Below, in pieces: positions 1-8,492 of a DNA stretch of 34,340 nucleotides. Origin of the DNA: Massilia horti (GTDB taxonomy: Bacteria; Pseudomonadota; Gammaproteobacteria; Burkholderiales; Burkholderiaceae_D). The position numbers and the translations under genes were made by a program. The DNA lies in assembly GCF_004614195.1 (NCBI RefSeq), contig NZ_SPUM01000051.1:1-34340 (forward strand), given 5' to 3'. Positions within the stretch are counted from its first letter, which is position 1. Every line of letters starts with the position of its first letter. The notes under the pieces are model-generated. The model saw only the letters and a program-made list of their open reading frames with translations, searched no databases and had not been told where the DNA came from.

Positions 1-229
1 GCGCGGCGACGCCTGCTTGCGCCGGTGCCTGCCCGGCAGTCGACACGAACGGCGCCGCAGCCGCCGCCTCCCGCGGATCGGCGCGCGACATTTCCATGCC
101 GGGCATGGGTTCGTCCGCAACGGCCGCATCGCTACGGGTATCCGGCTCGAAGCGCGACGGCAGGCGCGGCTCAAGGGCGGGGACGTCGCCGCTCACGCGT
201 GCCACCAGCGATGCGATCAGGTCGCTCAT
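1..229 (-). CDS. Partial eCIS-locus protein, N-terminus only
   Basis: The reading frame begins at the ATG at 229 and runs off the left edge of the window, so only about 76 residues are visible. It begins MSDLIASLVARVSG and continues with a Pro/Arg stretch (PRLPSRFEP) and then an Ala/Pro-rich, low-complexity segment. The start codon overlaps the stop of the gene upstream (ATGA arrangement), which implies translational coupling and membership in the same operon as the sheath and tube genes. I do not recognise a defined domain. From position it is a small accessory or baseplate-associated protein of the contractile injection system, but this is inference from context only. Confidence 0.6.
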   Translation of the reverse strand, partial: MSDLIASLVARVSGDVPALEPRLPSRFEPDTRSDAAVADEPMPGMEMSRADPREAAAAAPFVSTAGQAPAQAGVAA

Positions 230-963
230 AGCCGGACCATATCCAGGTAAATGGCACGGCGCCGGCTGGTCAGCGCGAGGATCTGCTCTTCGCTCCACCC
301 ATAGGCGCATGCCAGCGTGTGCACGTCGTGCAGCGTACGTCGCGCCCAGGCGTCGACTTCGCGCCACAGGAAGGAGGCGATGTCGAACAGGCTGCGCCAG
401 CCGTGGCCGCAGCCGGGGCAGTCCAGCGGCAGCTCGACGGTGGCATGTGGATCGGCCAGCGCCATGGCATCCACGAGCGCGCTCACCACCGGATCCGGCA
501 ATGCACCGGCCGCCGCCGCGGCACCGTCGTGCAGTACCTCGTTCACGCAGCGGCGCAACAACGCGGCCTGCTGCGCGGCCGCGTCTCCCGCCGGCAGCTC
601 GAGCAGGTCGGCACTGGTCGGCACGCGATAGCCGATGTCGAAGCCACCCACCTGCAGCCGGTAGGACGCCGGTTCGTCGTCCGGAGCACCCGCGGGCGTG
701 CACAAGCTGTCGATGCTGAAGCCGATGTCCAGCCGCTCGCCGCATGCGGGACATTGCGCGAGCGCGGCGACGGTGTCACCGAACAGCAGCTGCCGCACGC
801 GCATCAGGCGCTCATCGCGCACGCCGATCGGCAGCGCCGCCATGCGCGCGTGCGCCGCGGGCGCGGTGGCAGTGGCCAGCAAGGCGAGCGCGCGCCGCGG
901 CGGCGAGCATTCAAGGGCTGTTTCCCACGCCAGCAACAGGTCGTTGGCCGTCGGCGTCTGCAT
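226..963 (-). CDS. T4-type baseplate/hub chaperone-like zinc-finger protein of eCIS
   Basis: A 245-residue protein. Two CxxC pairs, CPAC at 71-74 and CPGC at 182-185, look like one four-cysteine zinc site. The C-terminus (EVDAWARRTLHDVH, then AYGWSEEQILAL and RRRAIYL) matches the pattern I know from phage-tail-like loci, where such proteins are annotated as T4 family baseplate protein or hub assembly chaperone. The likely role is baseplate assembly in the cytoplasm. I chose the ATG at 963, five bases after the tube stop, rather than the upstream in-frame ATG at 1233, which would overlap the tube gene extensively and gives a low-quality Gly/Arg-rich extension. The gene sits between the tube and the partial gene at the left edge, coupled to the latter by an ATGA overlap. 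Confidence 0.75.
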   Translation of the reverse strand: MQTPTANDLLLAWETALECSPPRRALALLATATAPAAHARMAALPIGVRDERLMRVRQLLFGDTVAALAQCPACGERLDIGFSIDSLCTPAGAPDDEPASYRLQVGGFDIGYRVPTSADLLELPAGDAAAQQAALLRRCVNEVLHDGAAAAAGALPDPVVSALVDAMALADPHATVELPLDCPGCGHGWRSLFDIASFLWREVDAWARRTLHDVHTLACAYGWSEEQILALTSRRRAIYLDMVRL

Positions 964-968
964 CGTGC

Positions 969-1490
969 CTAGCCCGCGCCAAGAGCCGGCTCGGTCGGTT
1001 CGGCCACTTCGCGGTCGCGCTCCCATCCCTCGTTTTCCAGCTTGATGTGCTGGATCGCGACCGCATTCGCGTTGGCATCGAGGTCGGGCATGGCCTGGTA
1101 TTCCGAGACCCAGCAGCGAAACAGCTTGTACGCCAGCGCCAGCTGCCCTGCCTCGTTGTAGACCTCGATGATGATGTCCTTGCGAAAATCCTGCAGCGAA
1201 CTCTCCGCCCCCAGCCCGGCATGGAAGTTCCACACCTTGCTCGCCCAGTTTTCAAATTCCAGGTCGTGCGTCACGCCACGTTCGATTGTGATGGCGTCGT
1301 ATTCCGTGCGCCCCGGCGACTTGCGGCTGGACGACGGATCGCCGCCTTCGCGGTGCTTGACGACCTCGGTCGTGCGTTTCAGCCCGCCCACCTTGCTGAC
1401 GCCGGCGACGTAGCGGCCATCCCACTTGACGCGAAACTTGAAGTTCTTGTACGGATCGAACCGTTGCACGTTGACGCTGAACTGGGCCAT
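969..1490 (-). CDS. Contractile injection system tube protein (T4 gp19-like)
   Basis: A 173-residue protein of the phage tail tube family (gp19-like), which forms the inner tube that is driven through the target membrane when the sheath contracts. Diagnostic stretches are the N-terminal FDPYKNFKFRVKWDG, then VSKVGGLKRTTEV, the HREGGDP loop, and the C-terminal half with WVSEYQAMPDLDANANAVAI. The length is typical of tube proteins in eCIS. A strong ribosome binding site (AAGGAG, 1499-1504) overlaps the stop codon of the sheath gene, so sheath and tube are cotranscribed and probably coupled. Tube directly after sheath is the normal order in eCIS clusters. I am confident of the family; whether the particle is secreted or defensive cannot be read here. 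Confidence 0.9.
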   Translation of the reverse strand: MAQFSVNVQRFDPYKNFKFRVKWDGRYVAGVSKVGGLKRTTEVVKHREGGDPSSSRKSPGRTEYDAITIERGVTHDLEFENWASKVWNFHAGLGAESSLQDFRKDIIIEVYNEAGQLALAYKLFRCWVSEYQAMPDLDANANAVAIQHIKLENEGWERDREVAEPTEPALGAG

Positions 1491-1502
1491 GACGTCGTCT
1501 CC

Positions 1503-3293
1503 TTAGGTCTGGATCTGGCCGGCGATTTGCTGGAGCTTGATCACCACGAATTCGGCTGGTTTCAAGGGCGCAAAGCCGACCACGATGTTGACGATGCCCA
1601 GGTTGATGTCGGTCTGGGTCGTGGTTTCCTTGTCGCACTTGACGAAATACGCTTCCTGCGGCGTCTTGCCCTGGAACGCCCCCTGGCGGAACATGTTCTG
1701 CATGAACGCGCCCAGGTTCAGGCGAATTTGCGCCCACAGCGGTTCATCGTTCGGTTCGAATACCACCCACTGGGTGCCGCGATACAGGCTCTCCTCGATG
1801 AACAGCGCAGTACGGCGTACCGGAATGTATTTCCATTCCGATGCGAGCCGATCGTCGCCCTGCAGCGTGCGCGCTCCCCACACCACGCGCCCTGCCGCCG
1901 GCAGCGCCCGCAGGCAGTTGATGCCGAGCGGATTGAGCTCGCCGTTCTCGGCGTCGGTCAGCGGCACGGCCAGTTGGGGGACGCCGACCAGTGACGCATC
2001 CAGGCCCGCCGGCGCCTTCCAGACCCCGCGGGTGGTATCGGTACGAGAAAAGATCCCGGCCACCGCGCCGCATGGCACGAAATCTTCCGGCTGGTTGTCG
2101 TGCAAGGGATTGGGCTGCTTCAGGCGCGGAAAGAACAGGGCCGCGTTCTTGCTGTTGGTGCCGATAGCCGGCAGGCCCGCCTTGGCGGCATCCTTGTCCG
2201 TCCAGTTGGCAGGCGGATCGACCAGCAGCATCGCCCGCCGCATTTCGCAGTAGCTGGCGGCTTCACCGACCAGGGCCGTATCGACGTTGCCATCTGCCAG
2301 ATACGGAGGCAGGCACATGATATTGAACAGATCGGCCTTGCGCAGCGCGTACAAGCCCTTCTTATCGTTCTGCTTGCCGGGGCCGATAAAGTCGCTTACG
2401 TCGAGTGCATCGCCATTCGAGGTGTTTTTGGCGGCCTTCAACGCATCGCTCTTGGTCTTGATATCGGCGGGATCGGGCGTCGTTGCAGCCAAGGCGTCGG
2501 CGAGTGCCTGCTCGGCCCGGGAAATATTGTCCGTGGCAATCAGCGCCACGGCAGCCGCCTTGTCGTTCACCTTCTTCTGCAAGTCCTTGAGCTTGGTGGC
2601 GTCAGGACTTGGTTTGGCTTGTTCGTCGGCCAGATCCTTCTTTGCCGCCGCCAGGTCGGATTCCGCGGTGTGGATAGCGCTTACGTCGGGCAGTGTAGCC
2701 GGCGGCCAGGTGCCCTGCCAGCGCAAGAGCCGCGATTCCGCAAGCAGGACCTTGTGGAGCTGGCGCGCACTGGGGACGACGGTCAGGTTACGGAACTGCT
2801 CGATCTGCACCGGAATTCCGTTGGCGTCCAATTCACGCACGGTCAGGTTGAACAAGCCGCTCTTCTCGACTCCCATCTGCGCCGCGACTTGATCCGGAAC
2901 CTGGCCATCGATCGTGAAGCGCAAGTTGGCGCCCCAGGTTCCCGGGTAGGCGGCTTCGAATTTGAAGTTACCCACGGACAGAGGCGTCTTGGCCGGCCCC
3001 GGTGCCGGAGTGGCGTCCGCCTTGGACGGGTGGAACAGGCGCACGACAATCGCCTGGCTGCCGCCGTTCAAATAGAAATCGCGTACTGCAAAGCCGAGGG
3101 TGCTATCGACCCACAAGCCGCCAAAGATGCGCTCGAAGTCGGCATAGCTGTTGATCACGATCGGCTCGTCGGTCGGGCCGCGCAAGGCCCTTCCCAAGAA
3201 GGCCGTGATCGACGTGGCCACGCTGGTGATCGTGCGCACCCCGCTCGGGATCTCCTCGATGTACACGCCGGGGTAGTTCAGTGTCGAAGGCAT
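1503..3293 (-). CDS. Contractile injection system sheath protein
   Basis: A 596-residue phage tail sheath family protein. The N-terminus (NYPGVYIEEIPSG) and the C-terminal domain from about residue 486 (KYIPVRRTALFIEESL, WVVFEPND, LWAQIRLNLGAFM, later INLGIVNIVVGFAPL) are hallmarks of eCIS sheaths. The sheath surrounds the tube and contracts on firing. Between about residues 206 and 292 there is a Lys/Ala/Asp-rich, probably helical insertion (AESDLAAAKKDLADEQ, KLKDLQKKVNDKAAA) without the character of the flanking core. The start ATG at 3293 has an AAGGAGGG site just upstream. It is the first visible gene of the minus-strand cluster and is divergent from the cargo candidate at 3648. Confidence 0.92.
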   Translation of the reverse strand: MPSTLNYPGVYIEEIPSGVRTITSVATSITAFLGRALRGPTDEPIVINSYADFERIFGGLWVDSTLGFAVRDFYLNGGSQAIVVRLFHPSKADATPAPGPAKTPLSVGNFKFEAAYPGTWGANLRFTIDGQVPDQVAAQMGVEKSGLFNLTVRELDANGIPVQIEQFRNLTVVPSARQLHKVLLAESRLLRWQGTWPPATLPDVSAIHTAESDLAAAKKDLADEQAKPSPDATKLKDLQKKVNDKAAAVALIATDNISRAEQALADALAATTPDPADIKTKSDALKAAKNTSNGDALDVSDFIGPGKQNDKKGLYALRKADLFNIMCLPPYLADGNVDTALVGEAASYCEMRRAMLLVDPPANWTDKDAAKAGLPAIGTNSKNAALFFPRLKQPNPLHDNQPEDFVPCGAVAGIFSRTDTTRGVWKAPAGLDASLVGVPQLAVPLTDAENGELNPLGINCLRALPAAGRVVWGARTLQGDDRLASEWKYIPVRRTALFIEESLYRGTQWVVFEPNDEPLWAQIRLNLGAFMQNMFRQGAFQGKTPQEAYFVKCDKETTTQTDINLGIVNIVVGFAPLKPAEFVVIKLQQIAGQIQT

Positions 3294-3647
3294 GGCGCCC
3301 TCCTTAAAGTGTGTGCTTTAACCGAATTGCGGCATAAATAGCCGGCCCGGGTGCTTACCGGATGTGACATGGGGAAGATCGCCGGGGAATGCTGGGAACT
3401 GATTTGTTGTCTCGATACTAACAAACCGTTACTACGCGTAAACTATCAAAACTATCTGTACCGCCGGAGCAACGATGCCGGGCTAGGCAGAGATGTTCTA
3501 CAATTTCAAGCGCAGTCCCCACCTGGAGTGTCCGCGGGAGTCGCGTTTGCTTGTCTCATCGGATTCGAAGGTACGGGGCGACTTGAGCATCCATTCCTGT
3601 GCGCATGAATCACTTTTCTCGTTGCTCTGAGCGGCTGGAGGCTTACC
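3294..3647. promoter_or_regulatory. Divergent intergenic region, sheath operon / cargo gene
   Basis: This 354-base gap separates two divergent genes and must hold promoters for both. The stretch from about 3400 to 3465 is clearly more AT-rich than its surroundings. The ribosome binding site of the cargo gene (GGAGG, 3637-3641) is six bases before its ATG. I do not see a convincing pair of -35/-10 hexamers, nor any credible gene. Confidence 0.45.
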
Positions 3648-5924
3648 ATGCGTACTTTCGCAGAGAATCAAAAGGCAACGCAGCCGGTTAAATCTGCCAG
3701 CGCCTGGCCGGCCGATCGAGCTCACATTCGGCTCCAGACCAACGAGGCACCTTCAGCCGCCGCCGAACCGGGCATCGACACCAGCGCGGCCGTACGCGCG
3801 GCTGCCCGCGACGGCGCACTACTGCCAAAGGAGCTTCGTTCCTACTTCGAACCGCGCTTAGGACACGACTTTAGCCGCGTGCGCGTCCATACCGGCCCTG
3901 AAGCGGCAGATGCTGCCCGCTCGGTACAGGCTCGCGCATATACCCTCGGGAGCGATATTGTGTTTGGTGCGGGGGAATACGCTCCAGCCACGGCGGCGGG
4001 CAAGCGCCTGCTTGCGCACGAACTGGTGCACGTCGTCCAGCAAGGCTCACGCGTCTCGCTACTGCAACGTCACAAGGACGACTTGGTCACCTACAGCGGT
4101 GGGCAACGCGGGAGCCTGGTTGTCTTCAGGGCAGGTCAACTCGTCTACACCGCCGCTGCGGTGTCGGGGCACCCAGGCCGTCAGCCGTGGGAGCCGTCAG
4201 CGGGGCCGATCCCCGCGGGCAAGTACGTCATCCATCCCGGCACGAAACGTGCGACAGCCGCAACGCCCCAGGCTGGCGTCTGTAGCGTGGCTGGCATTAG
4301 TTCGGGATACCAGGAGATCACATGTACAGATCCCGAGCCCTGCACTGGCGCGCACTACTGCAATGTGCCGTGCCCCACGCCCGCTGAGCCTGGCCAGAAG
4401 TGCTATACACCGCAAGACTGTTGGGGGCCAAAGCGTATCAAGATCGAAGGCGGCGCCGTGGTTCCGATCCCTTCGGGCGGTACTGTTCATCGTGACGGGT
4501 TCTACCTCCATGGCGGAAACCCCACGGATGCGGTGTCTAGTGGCTGCATCAAGACGCTCGATAACGCCGTCTTTCCGGTCATCTTGACGTTGACCGGCAT
4601 AAAAGGCGCAGTACCGCTCTGCGTCGGAAGCGCTTGTCCAGCAGGCGCTGGCGGCATTACGGCCGCGGTCGAAGGGACACGGGAATTCACCGAAGCATTG
4701 AAGGCGGCAGTCCCGATCTTTTTTAAACCGATCGTCAGTTCCCCAGGCGATGCCGCCGAGCGCGAAGCGGATGAGGTAGCCGAAAAAGTCATGGAAATGA
4801 CTGAGCCGGCTCCGGCAGGATTGGTGGCCGAGCAGGGTATCGACAGTGGAACAACAGCGGTTTCATCCGTAGCTCCTGGGCGATTGCAGCGTGAAGACGC
4901 GCCCAAAGAGAAAAGCAATGAGGAGAAGTACCAGGAAGGCCTTGCCAAATTGGGTGAGACTTTCTTGCAAACCCCTCTGGGCAAGGAACTTCAGGAGAAG
5001 ATAAAGCAGGATGCTCTGGTCAAGGGAGCGACCGATCTCGGCAAAGATTTTATTGCAACCTGGCCGGGAAAAATTGTCACTGGCGCGGCGGCAACCGGTG
5101 CACTCGCAGCAATGGCCGCCACGCATAAAGAGCTCCCCGCGCAGATCCCCGCAATACCGTTGGATAGATTGGCCCCCGGTCTCAGTGTCCGGCTGACTTA
5201 CAAAGGTCCGGTAGATAAACCAACCGAGACCATGATCACGTTCAATTTTGCTGAGCAGGCGCCGAAGCGTAGTGCTGACAAGAAGCCTCTGAGCGAGGCG
5301 GATAAATTCCATGCGGAAACCGCCAGGTTGGCCGCTGAAAATGCCAAATTCCAGGCAAGCATGACCTACAAGCCAGGTTCGCCGGAAGACTTGCAGCAGA
5401 AAGCAGAACAGGAAGCGATCAGAAAAGCCGCGATGAAGTACCCCGGTGGTCCGGATATTGATGCGACCATCAAAAAGTACCCGTGGCTGGCAACACCCCA
5501 GTCGAAGAGTGGTTTGCAACTGGCCATGCCCAAGTCGTCTTTCGGAGTCCAAACGCCATCGCTGCTTGATGAGGAGTTCAAGATCAAATTGCCCGGTGAG
5601 CAAAAGAAAAAACTGGACGAACCGGTATTGCAGAAAAAGCTAAGCGTTGGCTCAAGTAATGACCCGTTGGAGCTGGAAGCCGATCGAGTTGCGGAGCAGG
5701 TGATGGCAGTGTCGACAGGTTCTTCGGTGGGCCGCACACCACCGCACATCCAGCGCTTTACCGACCAGGCGGCCGAGAATGTGGATGCTGCTGCGCCAAT
5801 TAGCGTAGAGCGCGTGCTTGGCAGTTTCGGCAGGCCGCTCGAGCCGGCGCTACGGCAGGACATGAAACAGCGCTTCGGCCACGACTTTTCACAGGTGCGA
5901 GTTCATTCTGGCCCCAGCCGCTGA
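3648..5924 (+). CDS. Candidate eCIS cargo: DUF4157 + L,D-transpeptidase-like (DUF2778/Tlde1-type) protein
   Basis: A 758-residue multidomain protein. Residues 59-132 are a DUF4157 domain ([20 protein letters not shown], then a zinc-protease-like [12 protein letters not shown] with HELVH at 124-128); DUF4157 is known to mark eCIS-associated cargo. Residues about 148-310 resemble the DUF2778 family that includes the Tlde1 L,D-transpeptidase toxins: [10 protein letters not shown] at 187-195, YLHGG with His288, and SSGCIK with Cys300. Seven cysteines at 212-258 form an insertion. Motifs [12 protein letters not shown] (371-382) and [12 protein letters not shown] (675-686) are the type that normally sits just before DUF4157, and a second DUF4157 begins near 723 ([14 protein letters not shown]). 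The ORF then ends early at a frameshift. Likely role: a peptidoglycan-acting toxin loaded into the injection tube (inference). No obvious immunity gene is adjacent. Confidence 0.8.
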   Translation: MRTFAENQKATQPVKSASAWPADRAHIRLQTNEAPSAAAEPGIDTSAAVRAAARDGALLPKELRSYFEPRLGHDFSRVRVHTGPEAADAARSVQARAYTLGSDIVFGAGEYAPATAAGKRLLAHELVHVVQQGSRVSLLQRHKDDLVTYSGGQRGSLVVFRAGQLVYTAAAVSGHPGRQPWEPSAGPIPAGKYVIHPGTKRATAATPQAGVCSVAGISSGYQEITCTDPEPCTGAHYCNVPCPTPAEPGQKCYTPQDCWGPKRIKIEGGAVVPIPSGGTVHRDGFYLHGGNPTDAVSSGCIKTLDNAVFPVILTLTGIKGAVPLCVGSACPAGAGGITAAVEGTREFTEALKAAVPIFFKPIVSSPGDAAEREADEVAEKVMEMTEPAPAGLVAEQGIDSGTTAVSSVAPGRLQREDAPKEKSNEEKYQEGLAKLGETFLQTPLGKELQEKIKQDALVKGATDLGKDFIATWPGKIVTGAAATGALAAMAATHKELPAQIPAIPLDRLAPGLSVRLTYKGPVDKPTETMITFNFAEQAPKRSADKKPLSEADKFHAETARLAAENAKFQASMTYKPGSPEDLQQKAEQEAIRKAAMKYPGGPDIDATIKKYPWLATPQSKSGLQLAMPKSSFGVQTPSLLDEEFKIKLPGEQKKKLDEPVLQKKLSVGSSNDPLELEADRVAEQVMAVSTGSSVGRTPPHIQRFTDQAAENVDAAAPISVERVLGSFGRPLEPALRQDMKQRFGHDFSQVRVHSGPSR

Positions 5925-6240
5925 GCAATCGGCGCGGGACGTGAACGCCCATGCGTATACGGTAGGACACAACATCGTGTTCGGTGCGAGCCGATTCGCG
6001 CCAGGGACGTACGAGGGGCGGCGGTTAATCGCCCATGAGCTGACACATGTGGTGCAACAGTCAGCGTCGGAGCGGATGCGTGTTGATCAACGTGACGAAA
6101 AAAGGTCTGTCCGGTCAGTCCCTTGCCCCCTCACACGCGCTCGCACACGTCGCACATGGCGTTGTGATCAGGCGGCAGCAGGTGCCTGCCCCGGCCAGGA
6201 ACCAAGGCGGCGATCCCAGGTTATGTGGCTGATGCGATAA
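5925..6240 (+). pseudogene. Frameshifted C-terminal DUF4157 domain of the cargo protein
   Basis: The reading frame of the preceding gene stops at 5924, but the sequence continues in the next frame with the rest of a DUF4157 domain: [20 protein letters not shown] and then [12 protein letters not shown], a second HExxH motif. Removing one C from the run of four at 5912-5915 restores an uninterrupted path (...[20 protein letters not shown]...). After VVQQSA the residues lose family character and the frame ends at 6240, so the tail may hold further damage or be a non-conserved end. The possibilities are a sequencing error in the homopolymer, a true inactivating mutation, or phase variation. Confidence 0.75.
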
Positions 6241-6348
6241 TGACTCGTACCACCTCTCCGGGGCCTGTTGGCTGCACCGCTAACGCTACTCGCAATCCGC
6301 GTGCTCAGCGCAGCGGCACACCTACTGGACGCGCCCCAAGCATGCAAG

Positions 6349-7281
6349 CTAAGGCTGCAGCGACAACTGGTAAACCGTCGTCCGTCGAAATACCCGGCGC
6401 GGGCCCAGGATCACGGCCGCTGCCTGGCCGACACCCAATTGCTCCGGGTGTGAGCAAGGCTGGAGCCGAAAGCCAGTGCCTTGCGCACTCTCAGCCGTAC
6501 TACCGATGCAAAGGCACAGACCCACCTCGGTCGTCGCAACCTGCAGGCGCCTTCCCGAGCGCGGGTCGTAGACCTGCGCCACCGCGCGCAGTAAACCCGG
6601 GCCACGGTCCGCATGCTCCCCCAATCGGTAGCAATGGTCAAATCCACCAGCCAGCCCGATCTGGACGTCCGGCCAGCCCAGCCGGGGACCGATCGCGGCC
6701 GGCTTTCGAAAGTCGAACGCGGTCCCGCCCACCGGCGCCAATCCAAGCGGGAGGCCGGCGCGGTCGATCTTCAGGTAGTAGTCGGCATCGATCTGGAGCA
6801 TATGGTCGCCAACGTCGCCACGCCCTCCATTGAGATTGAAGCGCGGGGTCGAACCGAGCTCGAGGGTCGACTCTTCCGGCGCGCTCACGACGTGATCAAT
6901 GCTCAGGCGCCCCTCGTCGTCGAGGCGGTAATGCACCTCGACGGTGAATCCGTCCGCCGCACCGTGCGTGGCCATTTGCCGCAGCGACACGCAACGCCCG
7001 TCCATGAAGCCACGCCACGCGGCAGGTGCCATGCGACGCAGGGTACTGAAGCGCTCGCTGGCGAGGTCGGCCACGTGACCGTGCTCGGGCACGCAATCCG
7101 GATCGCCCAGGACAACATCGGCCAGGCGCCCGTACCGGTCCGGCGCCCACCACGACATCAGCGCCGCGCCGCGCTCGCTGATGGTGACCGCCATGTCGCG
7201 GTCGTTGCGCAACGTAAACAGGCGGCCCGGGCCGGAAGCGTCATCAGCGTATGAGTAATTCGCGGTCATCAAGAACGCCAT
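6349..7281 (-). CDS. Aldose 1-epimerase (GalM)-like protein, atypical active site
   Basis: A 310-residue mutarotase-family protein, shorter than the usual 340-380. Recognisable parts are the N-terminal FTLRNDRDMAVTISERGAAL with GRLADVVLGDPD, then RFNLNGG, GDHMLQIDADYY, PVGGTAFDFRKPAAIG, GFDHCYRL and VATTEVGL. GalM interconverts alpha and beta anomers of aldoses. The segment after VVLGDPD that carries the first catalytic His in normal GalM (the LHGG loop) is missing or unrecognisable, and the NHSYFNL His is replaced (STPRFNL). The Asp of FDH and the Glu of TTE remain. The start ATG at 7281 overlaps the TAA of xylR (TAATG), so the pair is an operon and the protein belongs to the xylose/xylan locus. 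It may be a non-enzymatic sugar binder or act by altered residues. Confidence 0.75.
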   Translation of the reverse strand: MAFLMTANYSYADDASGPGRLFTLRNDRDMAVTISERGAALMSWWAPDRYGRLADVVLGDPDCVPEHGHVADLASERFSTLRRMAPAAWRGFMDGRCVSLRQMATHGAADGFTVEVHYRLDDEGRLSIDHVVSAPEESTLELGSTPRFNLNGGRGDVGDHMLQIDADYYLKIDRAGLPLGLAPVGGTAFDFRKPAAIGPRLGWPDVQIGLAGGFDHCYRLGEHADRGPGLLRAVAQVYDPRSGRRLQVATTEVGLCLCIGSTAESAQGTGFRLQPCSHPEQLGVGQAAAVILGPRRVFRRTTVYQLSLQP

Positions 7282-8492
7282 TATCCTTCTGCCACTTCTG
7301 ACTCATGGTCCTGCCGGAGCCCCAGCGCGCGCTTTTGGTAAGTGCGCGGCGAACACCCGAGTTCGCGCTTGAACACGGAATGCAGGTATTGGCTGGAGGT
7401 GAAGCCGCAGCGGCGCGCCACGTCGGCCAGGTTGCATTCGCCGCTCTCCAGGATCGCGGTTGCCGCCTCAAGCCGCATGCGCAGGATCTCGTCATGGACA
7501 CTGCAACCGAGCTCCTGCCTGAAATAGCCTTCAAGCGAAGAGCGCGAGATGCCAACGTACTCGGCCACCTGGTCGGTCTTGATGCCCTGGCAGGCATACT
7601 GGCGGATGAAATGGCGCGCCCGCATGACGTGCGGATGCCGGGCCGGCTGGTGCCGGCTCGACGCCAGTACGTTGATGCCCGCGGGCGGCACCAGGATCCT
7701 GGAATCGGGCAGCCTTACCCCGTGCAGCATCTGGTCCAGCAAGTGCGCCGCGGTGCGGCCCATTTCGGTCGCGCCCTGGATCACGGAGCTCATCGGGATC
7801 CGGGTCAACATTCGCGCGAGGGGATCGTTATCGATGCCGATCAGCGCCACTTGTTCGGGTACCGCGATGTCGGCGATGGTGCAAGCCTGCAATAGCTGGC
7901 GTGCGCGGGCATCTGTGACGGCAATAATGCCCACCGGCTTGGGCAGGCTGTGCAACCAGGCGATCAGCTGCTGCACCGCCTCGTCCCACGATGGCGCATG
8001 CGTGCTCTGGCCGCGGAACACCTCCGGTTCCAGCCGATCGCGCCGCATGAGCGCGCAGAAGGCCTTTTCGCGCTCCTGCGCCCAGCGGTTGGCTTGTGCT
8101 TCGGGCAGGCTGAAAAGCGCGAAGTTTCCCAACCCCGCATCGATCAGGTGTTCGTAGGCGAGCTGGATCAGCTTGAAATTGTCGGTGGCCACGTAGGGCA
8201 CGCCGACCGGATAGTCGTTCGGGTTCTCGTACGAGCCGCCGACCGCCACCAGCGGGATCGAGCTCGAGGCCAGCGCCGCCGCCACTGCCGGGTCGTCGAA
8301 ATCGGCGATGATGCCGTCGCCCTGCCAGCGGTCGATGCCCGGCAGACGCAACCGGAAATCCTCTTCCAGGAACAAATCCCACTGGCTGCGCCTGCTCGAA
8401 AGATAGGCAGCGATGCCCGCGATCACTTCCCGGTCAAATATCTTGTTTGCGTTGAACAGCAGCGCAATGCGATGCGTCTTTTTCATCAACAT
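7281..8492 (-). CDS. xylR: XylR family xylose-responsive transcriptional regulator
   Basis: A 403-residue protein collinear with E. coli XylR (about 392). The N-terminal two-thirds is a periplasmic-binding-protein/LacI-like sugar sensor (HRIALLFNANKIFDREVIAG, EEDFR, DGIIADFDDP, VAVGGSYENP, GIIAVTDARARQLLQ, LIGIDNDPLARMLTR, SSVIQGATEMG, RILVPPAG). The C-terminal ~100 residues are an AraC-type double helix-turn-helix (AMHYIR-like RARHFIRQYAC, GIKTDQVAEYVGISRSSLEGYF, LADVARRCGFTSSQYLHSVFKRELG). In the family, xylose binding turns it into an activator of xylose genes. Here it heads a two-gene operon with the GalM-like gene and lies divergent from the GH28/GH43/CE8 run, which makes it the likely regulator of the whole locus. 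An ATG two codons further in (8486) is an equally possible start. Confidence 0.93.
   Translation of the reverse strand: MLMKKTHRIALLFNANKIFDREVIAGIAAYLSSRRSQWDLFLEEDFRLRLPGIDRWQGDGIIADFDDPAVAAALASSSIPLVAVGGSYENPNDYPVGVPYVATDNFKLIQLAYEHLIDAGLGNFALFSLPEAQANRWAQEREKAFCALMRRDRLEPEVFRGQSTHAPSWDEAVQQLIAWLHSLPKPVGIIAVTDARARQLLQACTIADIAVPEQVALIGIDNDPLARMLTRIPMSSVIQGATEMGRTAAHLLDQMLHGVRLPDSRILVPPAGINVLASSRHQPARHPHVMRARHFIRQYACQGIKTDQVAEYVGISRSSLEGYFRQELGCSVHDEILRMRLEAATAILESGECNLADVARRCGFTSSQYLHSVFKRELGCSPRTYQKRALGLRQDHESEVAEG

Noticed and set aside
2100..3341. Plus-strand frame antisense to the sheath gene
   Set aside because: The sheath protein is unmistakable on the minus strand; the antisense frame shows no family features.
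3351..3608. Short 85-codon frame in the sheath/cargo intergenic region
   Set aside because: No ribosome site, no domain, and mixed composition; more likely promoter DNA.
6225..6833. Plus-strand frame after the cargo gene, considered as a possible immunity gene
   Set aside because: It runs mostly opposite the GalM-like gene, is Pro/Arg/Ser low-complexity and has no signal peptide.
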